A DNA stretch of 64,000 nucleotides. It comes from Candidatus Latescibacterota bacterium (lineage in GTDB: Bacteria; Latescibacterota; UBA2968). Positions 52,001-62,573 of this stretch are shown one piece after another. Positions within the stretch are counted from its first letter, which is position 1; the number at the start of each line of letters is the position of its first letter. Location: NCBI GenBank assembly GCA_022821275.1, contig JAJEDY010000094.1, positions 1-64,000 on the forward strand, read 5' to 3'. A program made the position numbers and the translations under genes. Below the pieces are notes generated by a model that saw nothing but the letters and a program-made list of their open reading frames with translations, was not told the origin of the DNA and did not search any database.

Positions 52001-53501
52001 CCAGTACCTTCAGATTTAGAACTGCTTCGGCCGGATCGAGTTTTTGCAATTCTGCTTTTCGTTCGTCCTTAGGGCGGCGGATGCTCTTGAGTGCGGCGGC
52101 TTTGTCTTCGAAGGCTTTGAGACGCTCTTCTGCCAGTGGCTTCAAGGTGCGATCAACGATCAGATCGACAAGTTCTTGCAAGGTATAGAAACTGCCGCTG
52201 TCCTTGCGGGCATAGGGATTGAGGCGGATGATGATCTCACCATCTTCGCGCACAGGCTCGTGCTCCAGCAGGCGTTCGTAGATGGAGCCGAGTTGCTGCG
52301 CGGACATATCGCGGTAATTGACAAATCGATGTGTTCCATGCGGGTCTTGGACATGGCTCAGGCTATAAATGATGGGTGCGATTTTCGAGTCGGGCAGGCG
52401 CACCTCCTCCAACATTGGAGCGGCTTGAGATGCGAATAGTCCACCGTTGTAGGGCGGTAGGCCAATGGACGGATCACCTTCGTCAATAATTCTGCAAAGA
52501 TTGACGAGGCGGTCGTAGTAGTTGGAAGCTCTGGCGGAGAAAGTGTCTTTTTGCTCTGTCCTGTTTGCGATATCGTCCCGCACTTTTCGCAAGCCGTAGT
52601 CGTCGTAACGCGAGTCGTTGACAGGCAATAGGCCCCTGTCTTCGGCGTAAAGCACAAAGAGCAGCCTGTAGAGGAAGATTAAAGCAGCTTCCCGGATTTG
52701 TGAGAGATTTTCCGTTGTGGCATCCGCAAGTGCTGAGACGAGGTCGGGGAACACAAGTTTGAAGACTATGCTCGAAAGATCCTTCGCAACTTTTTCTTCG
52801 TATTGCTGACCTTCCGTAAGTGCAGTTTCGAGGAAGGTAGTTGTTGCACCCTGCTGAAGCGTGAAGGCATCACGGCGAAACAGCAGGTAAAAAATGCGCA
52901 GTTCGTCTTCGTTGCCGGATTCGATCAGTGCAGCCAGGTCAGCCTCGTAGTAGCCGCTGGCACGGGGACGAGCACGGTAGTCGTAGAGTCGCCAGATTTC
53001 GCCGTTGGTGAGGATACCCCATCTAATTTGGCTCTCCGACTCGATATCGGCCGTTGAGAGGTATCTGAGAATTTGGCCGTGTGGCGAATTAGCCTGGACT
53101 TTGTCGGTTTTGTCACGGGAGTCGAGAGAAAGACCGAACCGCTTGCTTTCTTCAACTACTGTAGCGTACCGGAAACGATCACTGGCGTTGTGTTCCGCCG
53201 CAGCGTGTGCTTTGGATTCGGCATTGGTGAAAAGCAGGTGGTCGGGGATGTCCTCATTGCGGGCTGTCCCTTGCTGTGGCAGATAGTCCGCCCATCCGAG
53301 CAATTCCAGAACAGGGCGGATCATATCCTGCTCGGTGACGGATTCGTTGGGATTTTTGAAGCGGACAAATTTCTCGAATAGGTCAGAAATAGCGGTACTG
53401 AATGTGGTGAATGCCTCTGGCTGGTCAATTGAGGTTTTCCACTCGTCTGTGGCTTTTATGCCGTCAGTTAGAAAGTAATGGGTGAATAATTGTCCAGGCA
53501 T
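49056..53501 (-). CDS. Type IIG-like restriction-methylase (Eco57I-type) with C-terminal HipA-like kinase C-lobe segment
   Basis: 1481 aa; N-terminal PD-(D/E)xK-like IPDHLLF...YATVVEESKRF; motif I VLDPAMGSGHFLVTAV; motif IV IIGNPPWD; after RTRDLILAYMNALAA it continues LDGLIGNTDRHHENWML...WEIAPSYDHASSLGREL (HipA/CtkA-like catalytic loop and metal-binding Asp). Confidence 0.85.
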   Translation of the reverse strand: MPGQLFTHYFLTDGIKATDEWKTSIDQPEAFTTFSTAISDLFEKFVRFKNPNESVTEQDMIRPVLELLGWADYLPQQGTARNEDIPDHLLFTNAESKAHAAAEHNASDRFRYATVVEESKRFGLSLDSRDKTDKVQANSPHGQILRYLSTADIESESQIRWGILTNGEIWRLYDYRARPRASGYYEADLAALIESGNEDELRIFYLLFRRDAFTLQQGATTTFLETALTEGQQYEEKVAKDLSSIVFKLVFPDLVSALADATTENLSQIREAALIFLYRLLFVLYAEDRGLLPVNDSRYDDYGLRKVRDDIANRTEQKDTFSARASNYYDRLVNLCRIIDEGDPSIGLPPYNGGLFASQAAPMLEEVRLPDSKIAPIIYSLSHVQDPHGTHRFVNYRDMSAQQLGSIYERLLEHEPVREDGEIIIRLNPYARKDSGSFYTLQELVDLIVDRTLKPLAEERLKAFEDKAAALKSIRRPKDERKAELQKLDPAEAVLNLKVLDPAMGSGHFLVTAVDFLSDYIAELIEYVPTVPDWLNGDYVSPLVKRVETIRSEIIRRAKESDWVLDETQLTDQAIIRRMVLKRCIYGVDKNPLTVELAKVSLWLHSFTVGAPLSFLDHHLRCGDSLIGLSVSDALRDLRELGGGLFAGSAVAGAEKATDSMQLIEEKSDADIAEVQESALLFHGVEDTTADLRDLLDFLCGYRYLTAGMKKRELAIFEGPLVTTLGRYIEDAYKLLSRGPNHLGDAPPDSDTTTWSQFANLWYEARAIADQESFLHWEVAFPGVWHQWTNIRPQGGFDAIIGNPPWDQIEQPEVEWFANRDEKISHAATGAKRKALIKEKKEAGDKLALEYEMAKERSAEIRMFVRSFNKYPLLSGGRINLYSLFVEHAMNLIKPDGFVGLLTPSGIYADKTAARFFKSVSTSGRVDSLFDFENKKIFFKDIHASFKFCALIFGGEERLFDQTECAFFLHDTKTIDDEDRCFPLTPDDFARVNPNTGTAPVFRSRRDAEITRRIYEQHSVLVDRSGGEECKAWPVRFMQGLFNMTSDSHLFRTSDQLEAEGFYPVKGNRWKRGEELYLPLYEGKMVQAFDHRAASVVVNPENLNRSGQPDKTLDEEYRDQTFSPCPRYWISQQESNIVQSLHWLLAFKDITAPTNVRTMIAAIIPQVGCGHTLPVLVPVEGDFNGKNAACLLSNLNSFCFDYVARQKVQATHLTWYIVEQLPVITPADYDRQFGSKTARDIIRDHVLRLTYTAHDMAPFARDLGYDGSPFIWDEEERRHLRARLDALYFHLYGLSREDAEYILSTFPIVQREDKATFGKYRTRDLILAYMNALAALDGLIGNTDRHHENWMLARVYGPGYDQWEIAPSYDHASSLGRELTDERRRYILDSGRVLNYLQRGRGRVFVRSKLNYISPLRLAKLLCRWKSDFTQRTLNKISNVSDDDIRTVMDKVPPEFMSDTAKDFATEVVVTSKTELLRSIR

Positions 53502-53585
53502 GTCAATTTCTCAATAGATTGAGGGGTGACCCTATTGGGCAAATACGATACAGGTAGGATATCTATAGGATATCTATGCGAAAGC

Positions 53586-53618
53586 AAACAGGCACTTAAT
53601 GTACATAAGTGCCTGTTT
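53586..53618 (-). terminator. Hairpin terminator downstream of tRNA-Lys
   Basis: AAACAGGCACTTA ATGTACA TAAGTGCCTGTTT, 13-bp perfect stem. Confidence 0.7.
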
Positions 53619-53624
53619 AGATTA

Positions 53625-53700
<76 letters not shown>

Positions 53701-53744
53701 GTTTTTTTGCGTGTTTGGGAATGTAAAGAAGCCTTTGCGCGATG

Positions 53745-54218
53745 TCAAGTCTCGCGTACATAAGTCTCGCTGCGTCCGCCGCTTTTTTTCAGGAGATAGA
53801 TTTCACTGATGACCATGTCGCGATCTACTGCTTTGCACATGTCGTAGATGGTCAATAGAGCGATGCTTACCGCGGTGAGGGCTTCCATTTCAACACCTGT
53901 GCGGTCGGGGACGCGCACTGTTGCACGCGCTGTAATGCTCGTGTTTTCGGTCTCAAAGTTGAGTTCAACGCCTGTAATGCCCAGCGGGTGGCACATTGGG
54001 ATGAGGTCAGAGGTGCGCTTGGCGGCCATGATGCCCGCAATGCGCGCTGTTTCCAGTACATTGCCTTTGGGTATATTTCCCCCGGTGATGAGTTGCAGGG
54101 TTTCGGGTTGCATTTCAATTTTGCCCGATGCGATCGCCTCGCGGTCTGTCACGTCTTTATCTGTGACATCCACCATTTTTACGGATCCCTGTTCGTCAAT
54201 ATGTGTCAATTTTGCCAT
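53745..54218 (-). CDS. moaC: Cyclic pyranopterin monophosphate synthase MoaC
   Basis: LIPMCHPLGITGVELNFE; GVEMEALTAVSIALLTIYDMCKAVDRDMVI. Confidence 0.96.
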   Translation of the reverse strand: MAKLTHIDEQGSVKMVDVTDKDVTDREAIASGKIEMQPETLQLITGGNIPKGNVLETARIAGIMAAKRTSDLIPMCHPLGITGVELNFETENTSITARATVRVPDRTGVEMEALTAVSIALLTIYDMCKAVDRDMVISEIYLLKKSGGRSETYVRET

Positions 54219-54224
54219 TATTTT

Positions 54225-55448
54225 TTACCAGTTGTTCAGTAAAATGAGGTCTAATTCAGCGCCTGCAGGCACATGGGCATCTTCGGCGTTGACCACGAAT
54301 AAGCTGTTTGCGCGGGCCATTGAGAATAGATCCGCCGAGCCGTGATGCCCGACCCAGGTGCTTTCCCAAACGCCGTTTTTGCCCGGAATACTGTGCGCGG
54401 GTACAAATTGTTTTCGCCCGGGCGTTTGTCGGAAGTCTGCACTGAGTACTGTGCGGACGGTGGGGAGGTGCAGATCCGTCATGCATTGCATTTTTCTGAT
54501 TGCAGGGCGCATGAGCAATTCCAGGCCGACTACAGAAGATACCGGATTGCCGGGCAATCCGAAGACCTGGCGCGCGCCTTTTACGCCAAATGTCAGGGGT
54601 TTGCCGGGTTTCATACGGATGCGGTCAAATAGTACTTCGACGCCCAGGTCCCGCATGCCGTCTTGCACCAGATCGTATTCGCCTGCGGAGACGCCGCCTG
54701 ATAGGGCGACGATATCACAGGTCTCCAGACCTTCGCCGATGGTTTGTATCAACGCCTGGATATCGTCTTCTACGATGCCGAGATAACGCGCCTGTGCCCC
54801 TGATCGCAAGACTTGCGCGACCATCGAGTACCCATTGCTGTTTCGAATTTGCCCGGGTTTGGGTTTGTGGTGTGGTTCCACCACTTCGCTGCCGGTTGCC
54901 ACAATGCCGACCACTGGCTGCCGATAGATCTCGATATGGACATGTCCCACAGCGGCGAGGATGCCAACTTCGAGAGGGCGTATGACTGTGTTGGCTTGCA
55001 ATACGATTTGATTGACGCGCACATCTTCGCCGAGGCGGGCGATATTTCTGCCCGTTTCCGTTGTGTCGAGGACCCGCACTTTTTTGGGATCTGCGTGCGG
55101 TTCTGTATCTTCGACCATAATGACTGTGTCTGCGCCATCGGGCAAGGGCGCGCCTGTCATAATTTGAGAGGCTTGTCCACATGCCACGCGTTTTTGGGGT
55201 ACTGTGCCCGCCGGGATCTCTTCGATTACATCGAGTATGGCTGGCGTGTCTCTGGATGCGGATGCGATATCTGCTCCCTGAAGGGCATAACCATCCATGA
55301 GGGCTTTGTCAAAGGGGGGCATGTCGATATCTGAGCGCACGTCTTCGGATAAAACGCGCCCGAGCACATCGTCCAATCCAACGCGGGTTTTGTCAATTGG
55401 CCGGGTATTTTCCAGTACTATGCGTATGGCATCGTCCATTTCAATCAT
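54225..55448 (-). CDS. moeA: Molybdopterin molybdenumtransferase MoeA
   Basis: MPPFDKALMDGYAL; IMTGAPLPDGADTVIMVED; SGGVSAGEYD; VFGLPGNPVSSVV. Confidence 0.95.
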   Translation of the reverse strand: MIEMDDAIRIVLENTRPIDKTRVGLDDVLGRVLSEDVRSDIDMPPFDKALMDGYALQGADIASASRDTPAILDVIEEIPAGTVPQKRVACGQASQIMTGAPLPDGADTVIMVEDTEPHADPKKVRVLDTTETGRNIARLGEDVRVNQIVLQANTVIRPLEVGILAAVGHVHIEIYRQPVVGIVATGSEVVEPHHKPKPGQIRNSNGYSMVAQVLRSGAQARYLGIVEDDIQALIQTIGEGLETCDIVALSGGVSAGEYDLVQDGMRDLGVEVLFDRIRMKPGKPLTFGVKGARQVFGLPGNPVSSVVGLELLMRPAIRKMQCMTDLHLPTVRTVLSADFRQTPGRKQFVPAHSIPGKNGVWESTWVGHHGSADLFSMARANSLFVVNAEDAHVPAGAELDLILLNNW

Positions 55449-55578
55449 AACTTTACTCCTTGTTTTATTTTCATTAATCGCGCATAATATACGTAAACTT
55501 GCCCGAAGTATCTGAGATTTTTTTGTATTTTTTTATGGGAAAATCGCAATAGCGTGTATCTTAAATATGAGGAGCAAT

Positions 55579-56298
55579 ATGTCCAAAACAGCAATTATTA
55601 CTGGCGCAGGTACTGGTATAGGTGCGGGTATTGCCATTGCATTTGCCGAAGTGGGCTATAATCTCGCGCTCGCTGGGCGGCGCGTAGAACCGCTTGAAGA
55701 GATCGCGCGGCAATGCGGTACTGACAATATCGAGATTTGTGCTGCCGATGTTGCCGATCGGCAGGCGGTTCAAGTGCTTGCCAAACAAACGCTCGCGGCA
55801 TTTGGTCGCATCGATATTTTGGTGAATAACGCGGGTATCAATAGTAAAAAACGCCACTTGATCGATATTGCAGATGAGGATTGGGACCGCGTTATGGATA
55901 TCAATCTCACGGGTGCTTTTAATGCGTTTCGCGCTGTTTTACCGCAAATGAAAGTGCAAAATGACGGTCTGGTTATCAATATCTCATCTATGGCTGGCAA
56001 AAGAGCGGGTATGATCAGTGGTGTGGCTTATAGTGCGTCCAAATTTGGCATGGCCGCGCTGAATCAATCGATTAATGCCGAGTTTCGAGAGGCGGGCATC
56101 CGCGCTTGCTGTATTTATCCCGGCGAAGTCGATACACCGATCTTAGACCACCGCCCCAATCCCGTTTCAGATGCAAAACGCGCAGCAGCTCTTTTGCCAG
56201 AAGATATTGCCGCCGCTGCACTTATGGTCGCTCAGATGCCAGACCGCGTCATTGTCGAAGAAATTACCATTTTTCCACGCCGCGTGGTTAGTAAGTAG
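55579..56298 (+). CDS. Short-chain dehydrogenase/reductase
   Basis: AIITGAGTGIGAGIAIAFAE; VNNAGI; YSASKFGMAALNQSI. Confidence 0.9.
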   Translation: MSKTAIITGAGTGIGAGIAIAFAEVGYNLALAGRRVEPLEEIARQCGTDNIEICAADVADRQAVQVLAKQTLAAFGRIDILVNNAGINSKKRHLIDIADEDWDRVMDINLTGAFNAFRAVLPQMKVQNDGLVINISSMAGKRAGMISGVAYSASKFGMAALNQSINAEFREAGIRACCIYPGEVDTPILDHRPNPVSDAKRAAALLPEDIAAAALMVAQMPDRVIVEEITIFPRRVVSK

Positions 56299-56349
56299 TC
56301 TATCTGTCCGCGTTTGTGCGTGTGTTAGAATCAGTAAGGATAAAATAAA

Positions 56350-57891
56350 ATGAAAACCGAAATCATCATTAATGTCGCTTCACACGAGTCGAGAATTGCC
56401 ATTCTCGAAGATGGTCGGCTTGCGGAAATTCTCGTTGAACGCGCTGAAAAAGAACGCATGGTTGGCGATATTTATCAGGGTGTTGTCACCGCTGTTTTGC
56501 CCGGCTTACAGGCCGGTTTTGTCGATATTGGACAAGAAAAATCAGCCTTTTTGCATGTCTCTGATATGCCTGGTTCGCCCGGCTCAATGGTCGAACTCGA
56601 TTCGGAAATTCTCGAGGATATCCAGGATCAGACCAATGGGCAAGGCAAATTCTCTATTGATGAGCTTTTGCGCAAAGGCCAGGAAGTTATTGTACAGATT
56701 AAAAAAGAGTCCATCAATACAAAAGGACCTCGCATTACTGCTGTGCCATCGCTTGCCGGGCGGTTTATGGTGCTTGTGCCCGATGGGGATAAAGTGGGCG
56801 TGTCGCGCAAGATTACCAATTGGCGTGAAAAGCGGCGCCTTCGGGATATCGGGGGCAATATCAAGCCCGATGGCTTTGGGCTTATTGTGCGTACCGAAGC
56901 CCGTGGCAAAGGCGAGCGAGAACTCAGGCGGGACCTCAAGCAACTTTTGACGACCTGGAAACGACTTCAAAAACAGGGCAAGAAGAGCAGCGGTCCCCAA
57001 TTGCTCTATAAAGAAATAGGCATGACGTCTGGCCTTATTCGCGATTTGTTCACTGAGGATGTTCACCGTCTGGTCATCGATTCGAAACGCGAATACAAGC
57101 AAATTCAGGCATATCTCAAAGGCGTTTCGCCCGAGTTGCGTCGGACCGTCGAATACTATGGCGATACGCGACCGATTTTCGATGCCTTTGGCATTGAGGC
57201 AGAAATTGAAAAGCTCACTGAGCGCAAAGTCTGGTTCAAGGGCGGTGGTTATCTCGTTATTGATCCGACAGAAGCGCTGGTTGCCATCGATGTCAATAGT
57301 GGGCGCAGCGTGGGTAAAGGGCGCGCCAGGCAGGATGAGACTGTGTTGAAGACCAATTTGGAGGCTGCCCGAGAAGTTGCTCGCCAACTCCGTTTGCGCG
57401 ATATGGGCGGTCTTGTGGTTGTCGATTTTATCGATATGGACCATGCGCGAGATCGCAAGCGCGTGGAAGATGAAATGCGTCAGGCCATTCGCCGCGACCG
57501 GTCTAAGATCCGGTATTCGCGGATTACGGCGTTTGGTCTGATGGAGATGACTCGCCAGCGGGTGCGGCCCAGTTTGATGTCCACTTATTCTACGCCTTGT
57601 CCGCAATGCCATGGTACGGGATATATTCCGAGTCAGGAGACCGTGCTGTCGCGCATCGAACGCTGGCTCAAACGCTCCCGCGCTGCCGCGCTCGAACGAC
57701 GGCTTACCGTTCGGGTTCATCCCACACTCGGATTTTATTTGCTCGAGAATAGCAGAGAACGCCTCAAAGCTATTCGCAAATCTACCCGGGTTTGGCTCGA
57801 TGTTGAATCGGCGCCGGATTTGCGCGAAGAAGATTATCGCATTTTTTCCAGAAAGCGGAAGATCGATGTGACAGACGAAGTTCAAACTTGA
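56350..57891 (+). CDS. rng: Ribonuclease E/G family protein
   Basis: S1-like VGDIYQGVVTAVLPGLQAGFVDIGQEKSAFLH; VAIDVNSGRSVGKG; VVDFIDMDHARDRKRVE; CPQCHGTGYI. Confidence 0.93.
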   Translation: MKTEIIINVASHESRIAILEDGRLAEILVERAEKERMVGDIYQGVVTAVLPGLQAGFVDIGQEKSAFLHVSDMPGSPGSMVELDSEILEDIQDQTNGQGKFSIDELLRKGQEVIVQIKKESINTKGPRITAVPSLAGRFMVLVPDGDKVGVSRKITNWREKRRLRDIGGNIKPDGFGLIVRTEARGKGERELRRDLKQLLTTWKRLQKQGKKSSGPQLLYKEIGMTSGLIRDLFTEDVHRLVIDSKREYKQIQAYLKGVSPELRRTVEYYGDTRPIFDAFGIEAEIEKLTERKVWFKGGGYLVIDPTEALVAIDVNSGRSVGKGRARQDETVLKTNLEAAREVARQLRLRDMGGLVVVDFIDMDHARDRKRVEDEMRQAIRRDRSKIRYSRITAFGLMEMTRQRVRPSLMSTYSTPCPQCHGTGYIPSQETVLSRIERWLKRSRAAALERRLTVRVHPTLGFYLLENSRERLKAIRKSTRVWLDVESAPDLREEDYRIFSRKRKIDVTDEVQT

Positions 57892-58021
57892 CATAAAGTA
57901 CGACTTCGGATAGATTTAGCCCTCTTTGGATTTCCCGATCGGGTCGGGAAGTCTGTTTGTAACAAAAGTGGGGGCTGGGACTGGAGGCTGGGGATTGGAA
58001 CAGTTTCTGGAGGTTTTGAGT

Positions 58022-58339
58022 ATGTATGCAGTGGTCGATATCGCTGGTAGCCAATACAAGGTGCAAGAGGGCGATCATATCCGCGTGGCCCGGCTCGATG
58101 CCGAGGAGGGAGATTCACTCTCTTTTCCCGATGTGTTGTTCGTAGGTGACGGCGATGAAATCAAAGTGGGTACGCCTCAAGTTGAGGGTGCTGCCGTCGA
58201 AGTGAGCGTTCAAGGACATGGTCTTGCTGACAAAATTACGGTTTTTAAGATGAAGCGCCGCAAGAATTACCGGCGCAAGAGAGGGCATCGGCAATCTTAT
58301 ACCGATCTTCAAGTTGAAAAAATTGTAGCGGAAAGCTAA
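58022..58339 (+). CDS. rplU: 50S ribosomal protein L21
   Basis: [31 protein letters not shown]...[19 protein letters not shown]. Confidence 0.96.
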   Translation: MYAVVDIAGSQYKVQEGDHIRVARLDAEEGDSLSFPDVLFVGDGDEIKVGTPQVEGAAVEVSVQGHGLADKITVFKMKRRKNYRRKRGHRQSYTDLQVEKIVAES

Positions 58340-58356
58340 TATTAAGGAGGCTTTTC

Positions 58357-59552
<1,196 letters not shown>

Positions 59553-59647
59553 GAAATAGTAGGAGAGAATAGAATTGTCATTGCGGCATGGTTAAAGCCG
59601 CCACGCCGTAGGCACAACGAAGTAATCCACGAAGCGGTTCTTTAGTC

Positions 59648-59689
59648 AGCCCGTTCAATCTCCCCAATAGAAGGGTAGTTGGACGGGCT
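59648..59689 (+). terminator. Rho-independent-like terminator
   Basis: AGCCCGTTCAA tctccccaatagaagggtag TTGGACGGGCT TTTA. Confidence 0.65.
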
Positions 59690-59725
59690 TTTATCTTATG
59701 GACTAAAAACTGAGAGGGCAATCAA

Positions 59726-61858
59726 ATGCAAGATAGCCAGGTTAATCGCATCCCCAATTTTATCTGGGGCATTGCCGACGATGTGTTGCGCGATCTGTAC
59801 GTGCGGGGTAAGTACCGGGATATTATTCTGCCGATGACGGTGATTCGGCGGCTGGATGCGGCTCTTGAACCGACCAAGCAGACGGTTCTCGCTATGCGAG
59901 ATAGGCTCGATGCTGATGGCGTTGTCGAACAGGAAGCCGCGCTGAAGCAGGCTTCCGGGCACGCTTTTTACAATGCTTCGCCATTCACGTTGCGCGATCT
60001 TCGCGCCCGCGCCACCCGGCAGCAACTTCGGGCTGATTTTGAGGCGTACCTGGATGGGTTTTCGGCCAATGTGCAGGATATTTTGAAGAATTTCGAGTTT
60101 CGCAATCAGATTCCGCGTTTGTCCGATGCCGACGCGCTCGGTGCGTTGATTGAAAAATTTCTGTCGCCGGATATCAATTTAAGTCCTTATCCGGTGGAGA
60201 ACAGCGATGGTTCTGTGCGGTTTTCCGGTCTGGACAATCACGCTATGGGTACGATTTTCGAGGAATTGGTGCGGCGGTTTAACGAGGAGAATAACGAGGA
60301 GGCTGGCGAACACTGGACACCGCGCGATGCTGTCAAGCTGATGGCGAATCTCATTTTTCTCCCGGTGGCTGACGAGATTGAGTCGAGTACTTATTTGCTC
60401 TACGACGGTGCTTGCGGTACGGGTGGTATGCTGACTGTCGCAGAGGAGACGCTTCGGGAACTCGCCTATGAGCGTGGGAAGCAGGTTTCCACGCATCTTT
60501 ATGGACAGGAGATCAATGCCGAGACCTATGCTATTTGCAAGGCGGACTTGCTGCTGAAGGGTGAGGGGAGTGCGGCGGATAATATTGTCGGAGGTCCGGA
60601 GTATTCGACGCTTTCCAATGATGCTTTCCCATCCCACAGATTTGATTTTATGCTCAGCAATCCGCCTTACGGCAAGAGTTGGAAGAACGATCTGGCCCGG
60701 ATGGGAGGCAAGAGCGGCTTATCTGATCCGCGATTTCTTATCGCTCATGACGGCGACGCAGAGTATTCCCTGCTTACACGCTCCAGCGATGGGCAGATGC
60801 TGTTCCTCGCCAATATGCTTTCGAAGATGAAGCGCGATACCAGTCTGGGCAGTCGTATTGCCGAGGTCCATAATGGGAGTTCTCTGTTCACGGGTGATGC
60901 CGGGCAGGGAGAGAGCAATATCCGTCGCTGGATTATTGAGAACGACTATCTGGAGGCGATTGTCGCGCTGCCGCTCAATATGTTCTACAATACAGGTATT
61001 GCCACGTACATCTGGGTGCTGACCAATCGCAAGCCAGCGCACCGACGCGGCAAGGTGCAGCTTATTGACGCGAGTGAATGGTACAGTCCGTTGCGTAAGA
61101 ATTTGGGCGCAAAGAACTGCGAGTTGTCCAATGACGACATCCGCCGCATTTGCGACGCTTTTTTGGCGTTTGAGGAGACCGAGCAGTCGAAGATTTTTCC
61201 CAATAAGGCATTCGGCTACTATAAGGTGACGGTTGAAAGACCGCTGAGGCTTGCTGTCGATTTGTCGCCTGAGCAACGTGTGCGATTCCGGGACGCTTGC
61301 TGTGAAGTGGAGGAAGAGCCGCTCGCCGAGGTGGTTGATGGAGTGGCGGAGACTATCGGCAACGGTCCTCATCTCGATTTCAACTGTTTTATGGATGCGG
61401 TCGCCGCAGAGGCTTCTGAGCAGGGCGTCAAGCTGATCGCCAAACGGAAAAAGCTGTTGCAAACGTCGCTGGCATTTCGGGACGAAGCCGCCGAACCGGT
61501 GATTAAGAGGATCTACAAATTGGGCAATAGGGAGCCAGACCCGATTCGCGGTCTGGTAGAGGCGACTGTGAATGATCAGTGTGTTGTTGAATATGAGCCA
61601 GACAGTGAGTTGCGCGATACCGAACAGGTGCCCCTGCTTGAGGAGGGCGGTGTTGAGGGCTTCTTGCGCCGTGAGGTGCTGCCTTATGCCGCGGATGCAT
61701 GGTACGTTTCGACAAGTGTCAAAATCGGCTACGAGATCAGTTTTACCCGTCATTTCTACAAGCCACAACCCATGCGGTCACGAGAAGACATCCGCGCTGA
61801 TATAATGGCATTGGAGCGAGAGAGTGAGGGGGTGTTGGCGGAGATTATTGGGGAGTAA
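59726..61858 (+). CDS. hsdM: Type I restriction-modification DNA methyltransferase subunit HsdM
   Basis: ALIEKFLSPDINLSP; EHWTPRDAVKLMANLIF; YDGACGTGGML; FMLSNPPYGKSW. Confidence 0.95.
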   Translation: MQDSQVNRIPNFIWGIADDVLRDLYVRGKYRDIILPMTVIRRLDAALEPTKQTVLAMRDRLDADGVVEQEAALKQASGHAFYNASPFTLRDLRARATRQQLRADFEAYLDGFSANVQDILKNFEFRNQIPRLSDADALGALIEKFLSPDINLSPYPVENSDGSVRFSGLDNHAMGTIFEELVRRFNEENNEEAGEHWTPRDAVKLMANLIFLPVADEIESSTYLLYDGACGTGGMLTVAEETLRELAYERGKQVSTHLYGQEINAETYAICKADLLLKGEGSAADNIVGGPEYSTLSNDAFPSHRFDFMLSNPPYGKSWKNDLARMGGKSGLSDPRFLIAHDGDAEYSLLTRSSDGQMLFLANMLSKMKRDTSLGSRIAEVHNGSSLFTGDAGQGESNIRRWIIENDYLEAIVALPLNMFYNTGIATYIWVLTNRKPAHRRGKVQLIDASEWYSPLRKNLGAKNCELSNDDIRRICDAFLAFEETEQSKIFPNKAFGYYKVTVERPLRLAVDLSPEQRVRFRDACCEVEEEPLAEVVDGVAETIGNGPHLDFNCFMDAVAAEASEQGVKLIAKRKKLLQTSLAFRDEAAEPVIKRIYKLGNREPDPIRGLVEATVNDQCVVEYEPDSELRDTEQVPLLEEGGVEGFLRREVLPYAADAWYVSTSVKIGYEISFTRHFYKPQPMRSREDIRADIMALERESEGVLAEIIGE

Positions 61859-61950
61859 ATACCATACCAACCTTGAAGATATGAATAAAGTTGGCTATAC
61901 TAAAATGCAGCGTTGAATTGGACCTTTGCAAGCAATGTAATCCTGAGGCC

Positions 61951-62499
61951 ATGACAAAGAGAAATTTACACCGCGACGGCACCATCCGCCTGCCCGGTTA
62001 CGATTATTCGTGGGCGGGTGCGTATTTCGTAACCACCTGCACGTCTGGAAGGGCGAACCTGTTTGGCGAAATTGTGAAGAATGAAATGCGATTGAACGTA
62101 TATGGCCGAATGGTACAGGAGGTATGGAACGGGTTGCCCGGGCATTATCCACACGTTGTGTTGGATGCCTTTGTCATTATGCCCAATCATATACATGGCA
62201 TTGTGGTTTTGGCCGACGACGCGGGTTTGAATGATATATCCGTAGGCGCGGGTTTCAAACCCGCGCCTACTACAACGCCACCGCGGCATGGCCTTCCGGA
62301 AATCGTTCGGGCATTCAAAACGTTTTCCGCCCGACAAATCAATGAATCGCGCCACACCCCTGGTACCCCTGTGTGGCAACGCAATTATTATGAACATATC
62401 ATCCGCAATAAGGCCGCCTTAAACCGAATCCGTCAATACATCATGACCAACCCTGCCCACAGGAAAAAAGATCGTGAGAATCTGATACGGTATCGGTAA
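61951..62499 (+). mobile_element. REP-associated tyrosine transposase (RAYT, Y1 family)
   Basis: YSWAGAYFVTTCTSGRANLFGEI; VIMPNHIHGIVVL (HxH); TPVWQRNYYEHIIRN (catalytic Tyr region). Confidence 0.92.
62242..62270. repeat. REP-like perfect palindrome inside the RAYT ORF
   Basis: GTAGGCGCGGGTTT C AAACCCGCGCCTAC, translated in frame as VGAGFKPAPT. Confidence 0.9.
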
Positions 62500-62573
62500 G
62501 CGTAGGTTTCGAGTGGGGTACAACTGGCCGCCTCTCAGGCCAGTTCAACCCGCTACCATACCTTCGAAATGCT

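Noticed and set aside
56584-57894. 436-aa antisense ORF opposite rng
   Set aside because: Entirely antisense to a clear RNase E/G gene; low-complexity shadow ORF with no recognisable motif.
59578-59640. attgcggc...gaagtaatcc segment downstream of mdh as a mobile repeat
   Set aside because: Resembles common dispersed palindromic repeats and holds a small GCGGC/GCCGC hairpin, but only one copy is visible here, so no call is justified.
60719-61768. 349-aa antisense ORF opposite hsdM
   Set aside because: Shadow ORF of a well-supported hsdM frame.
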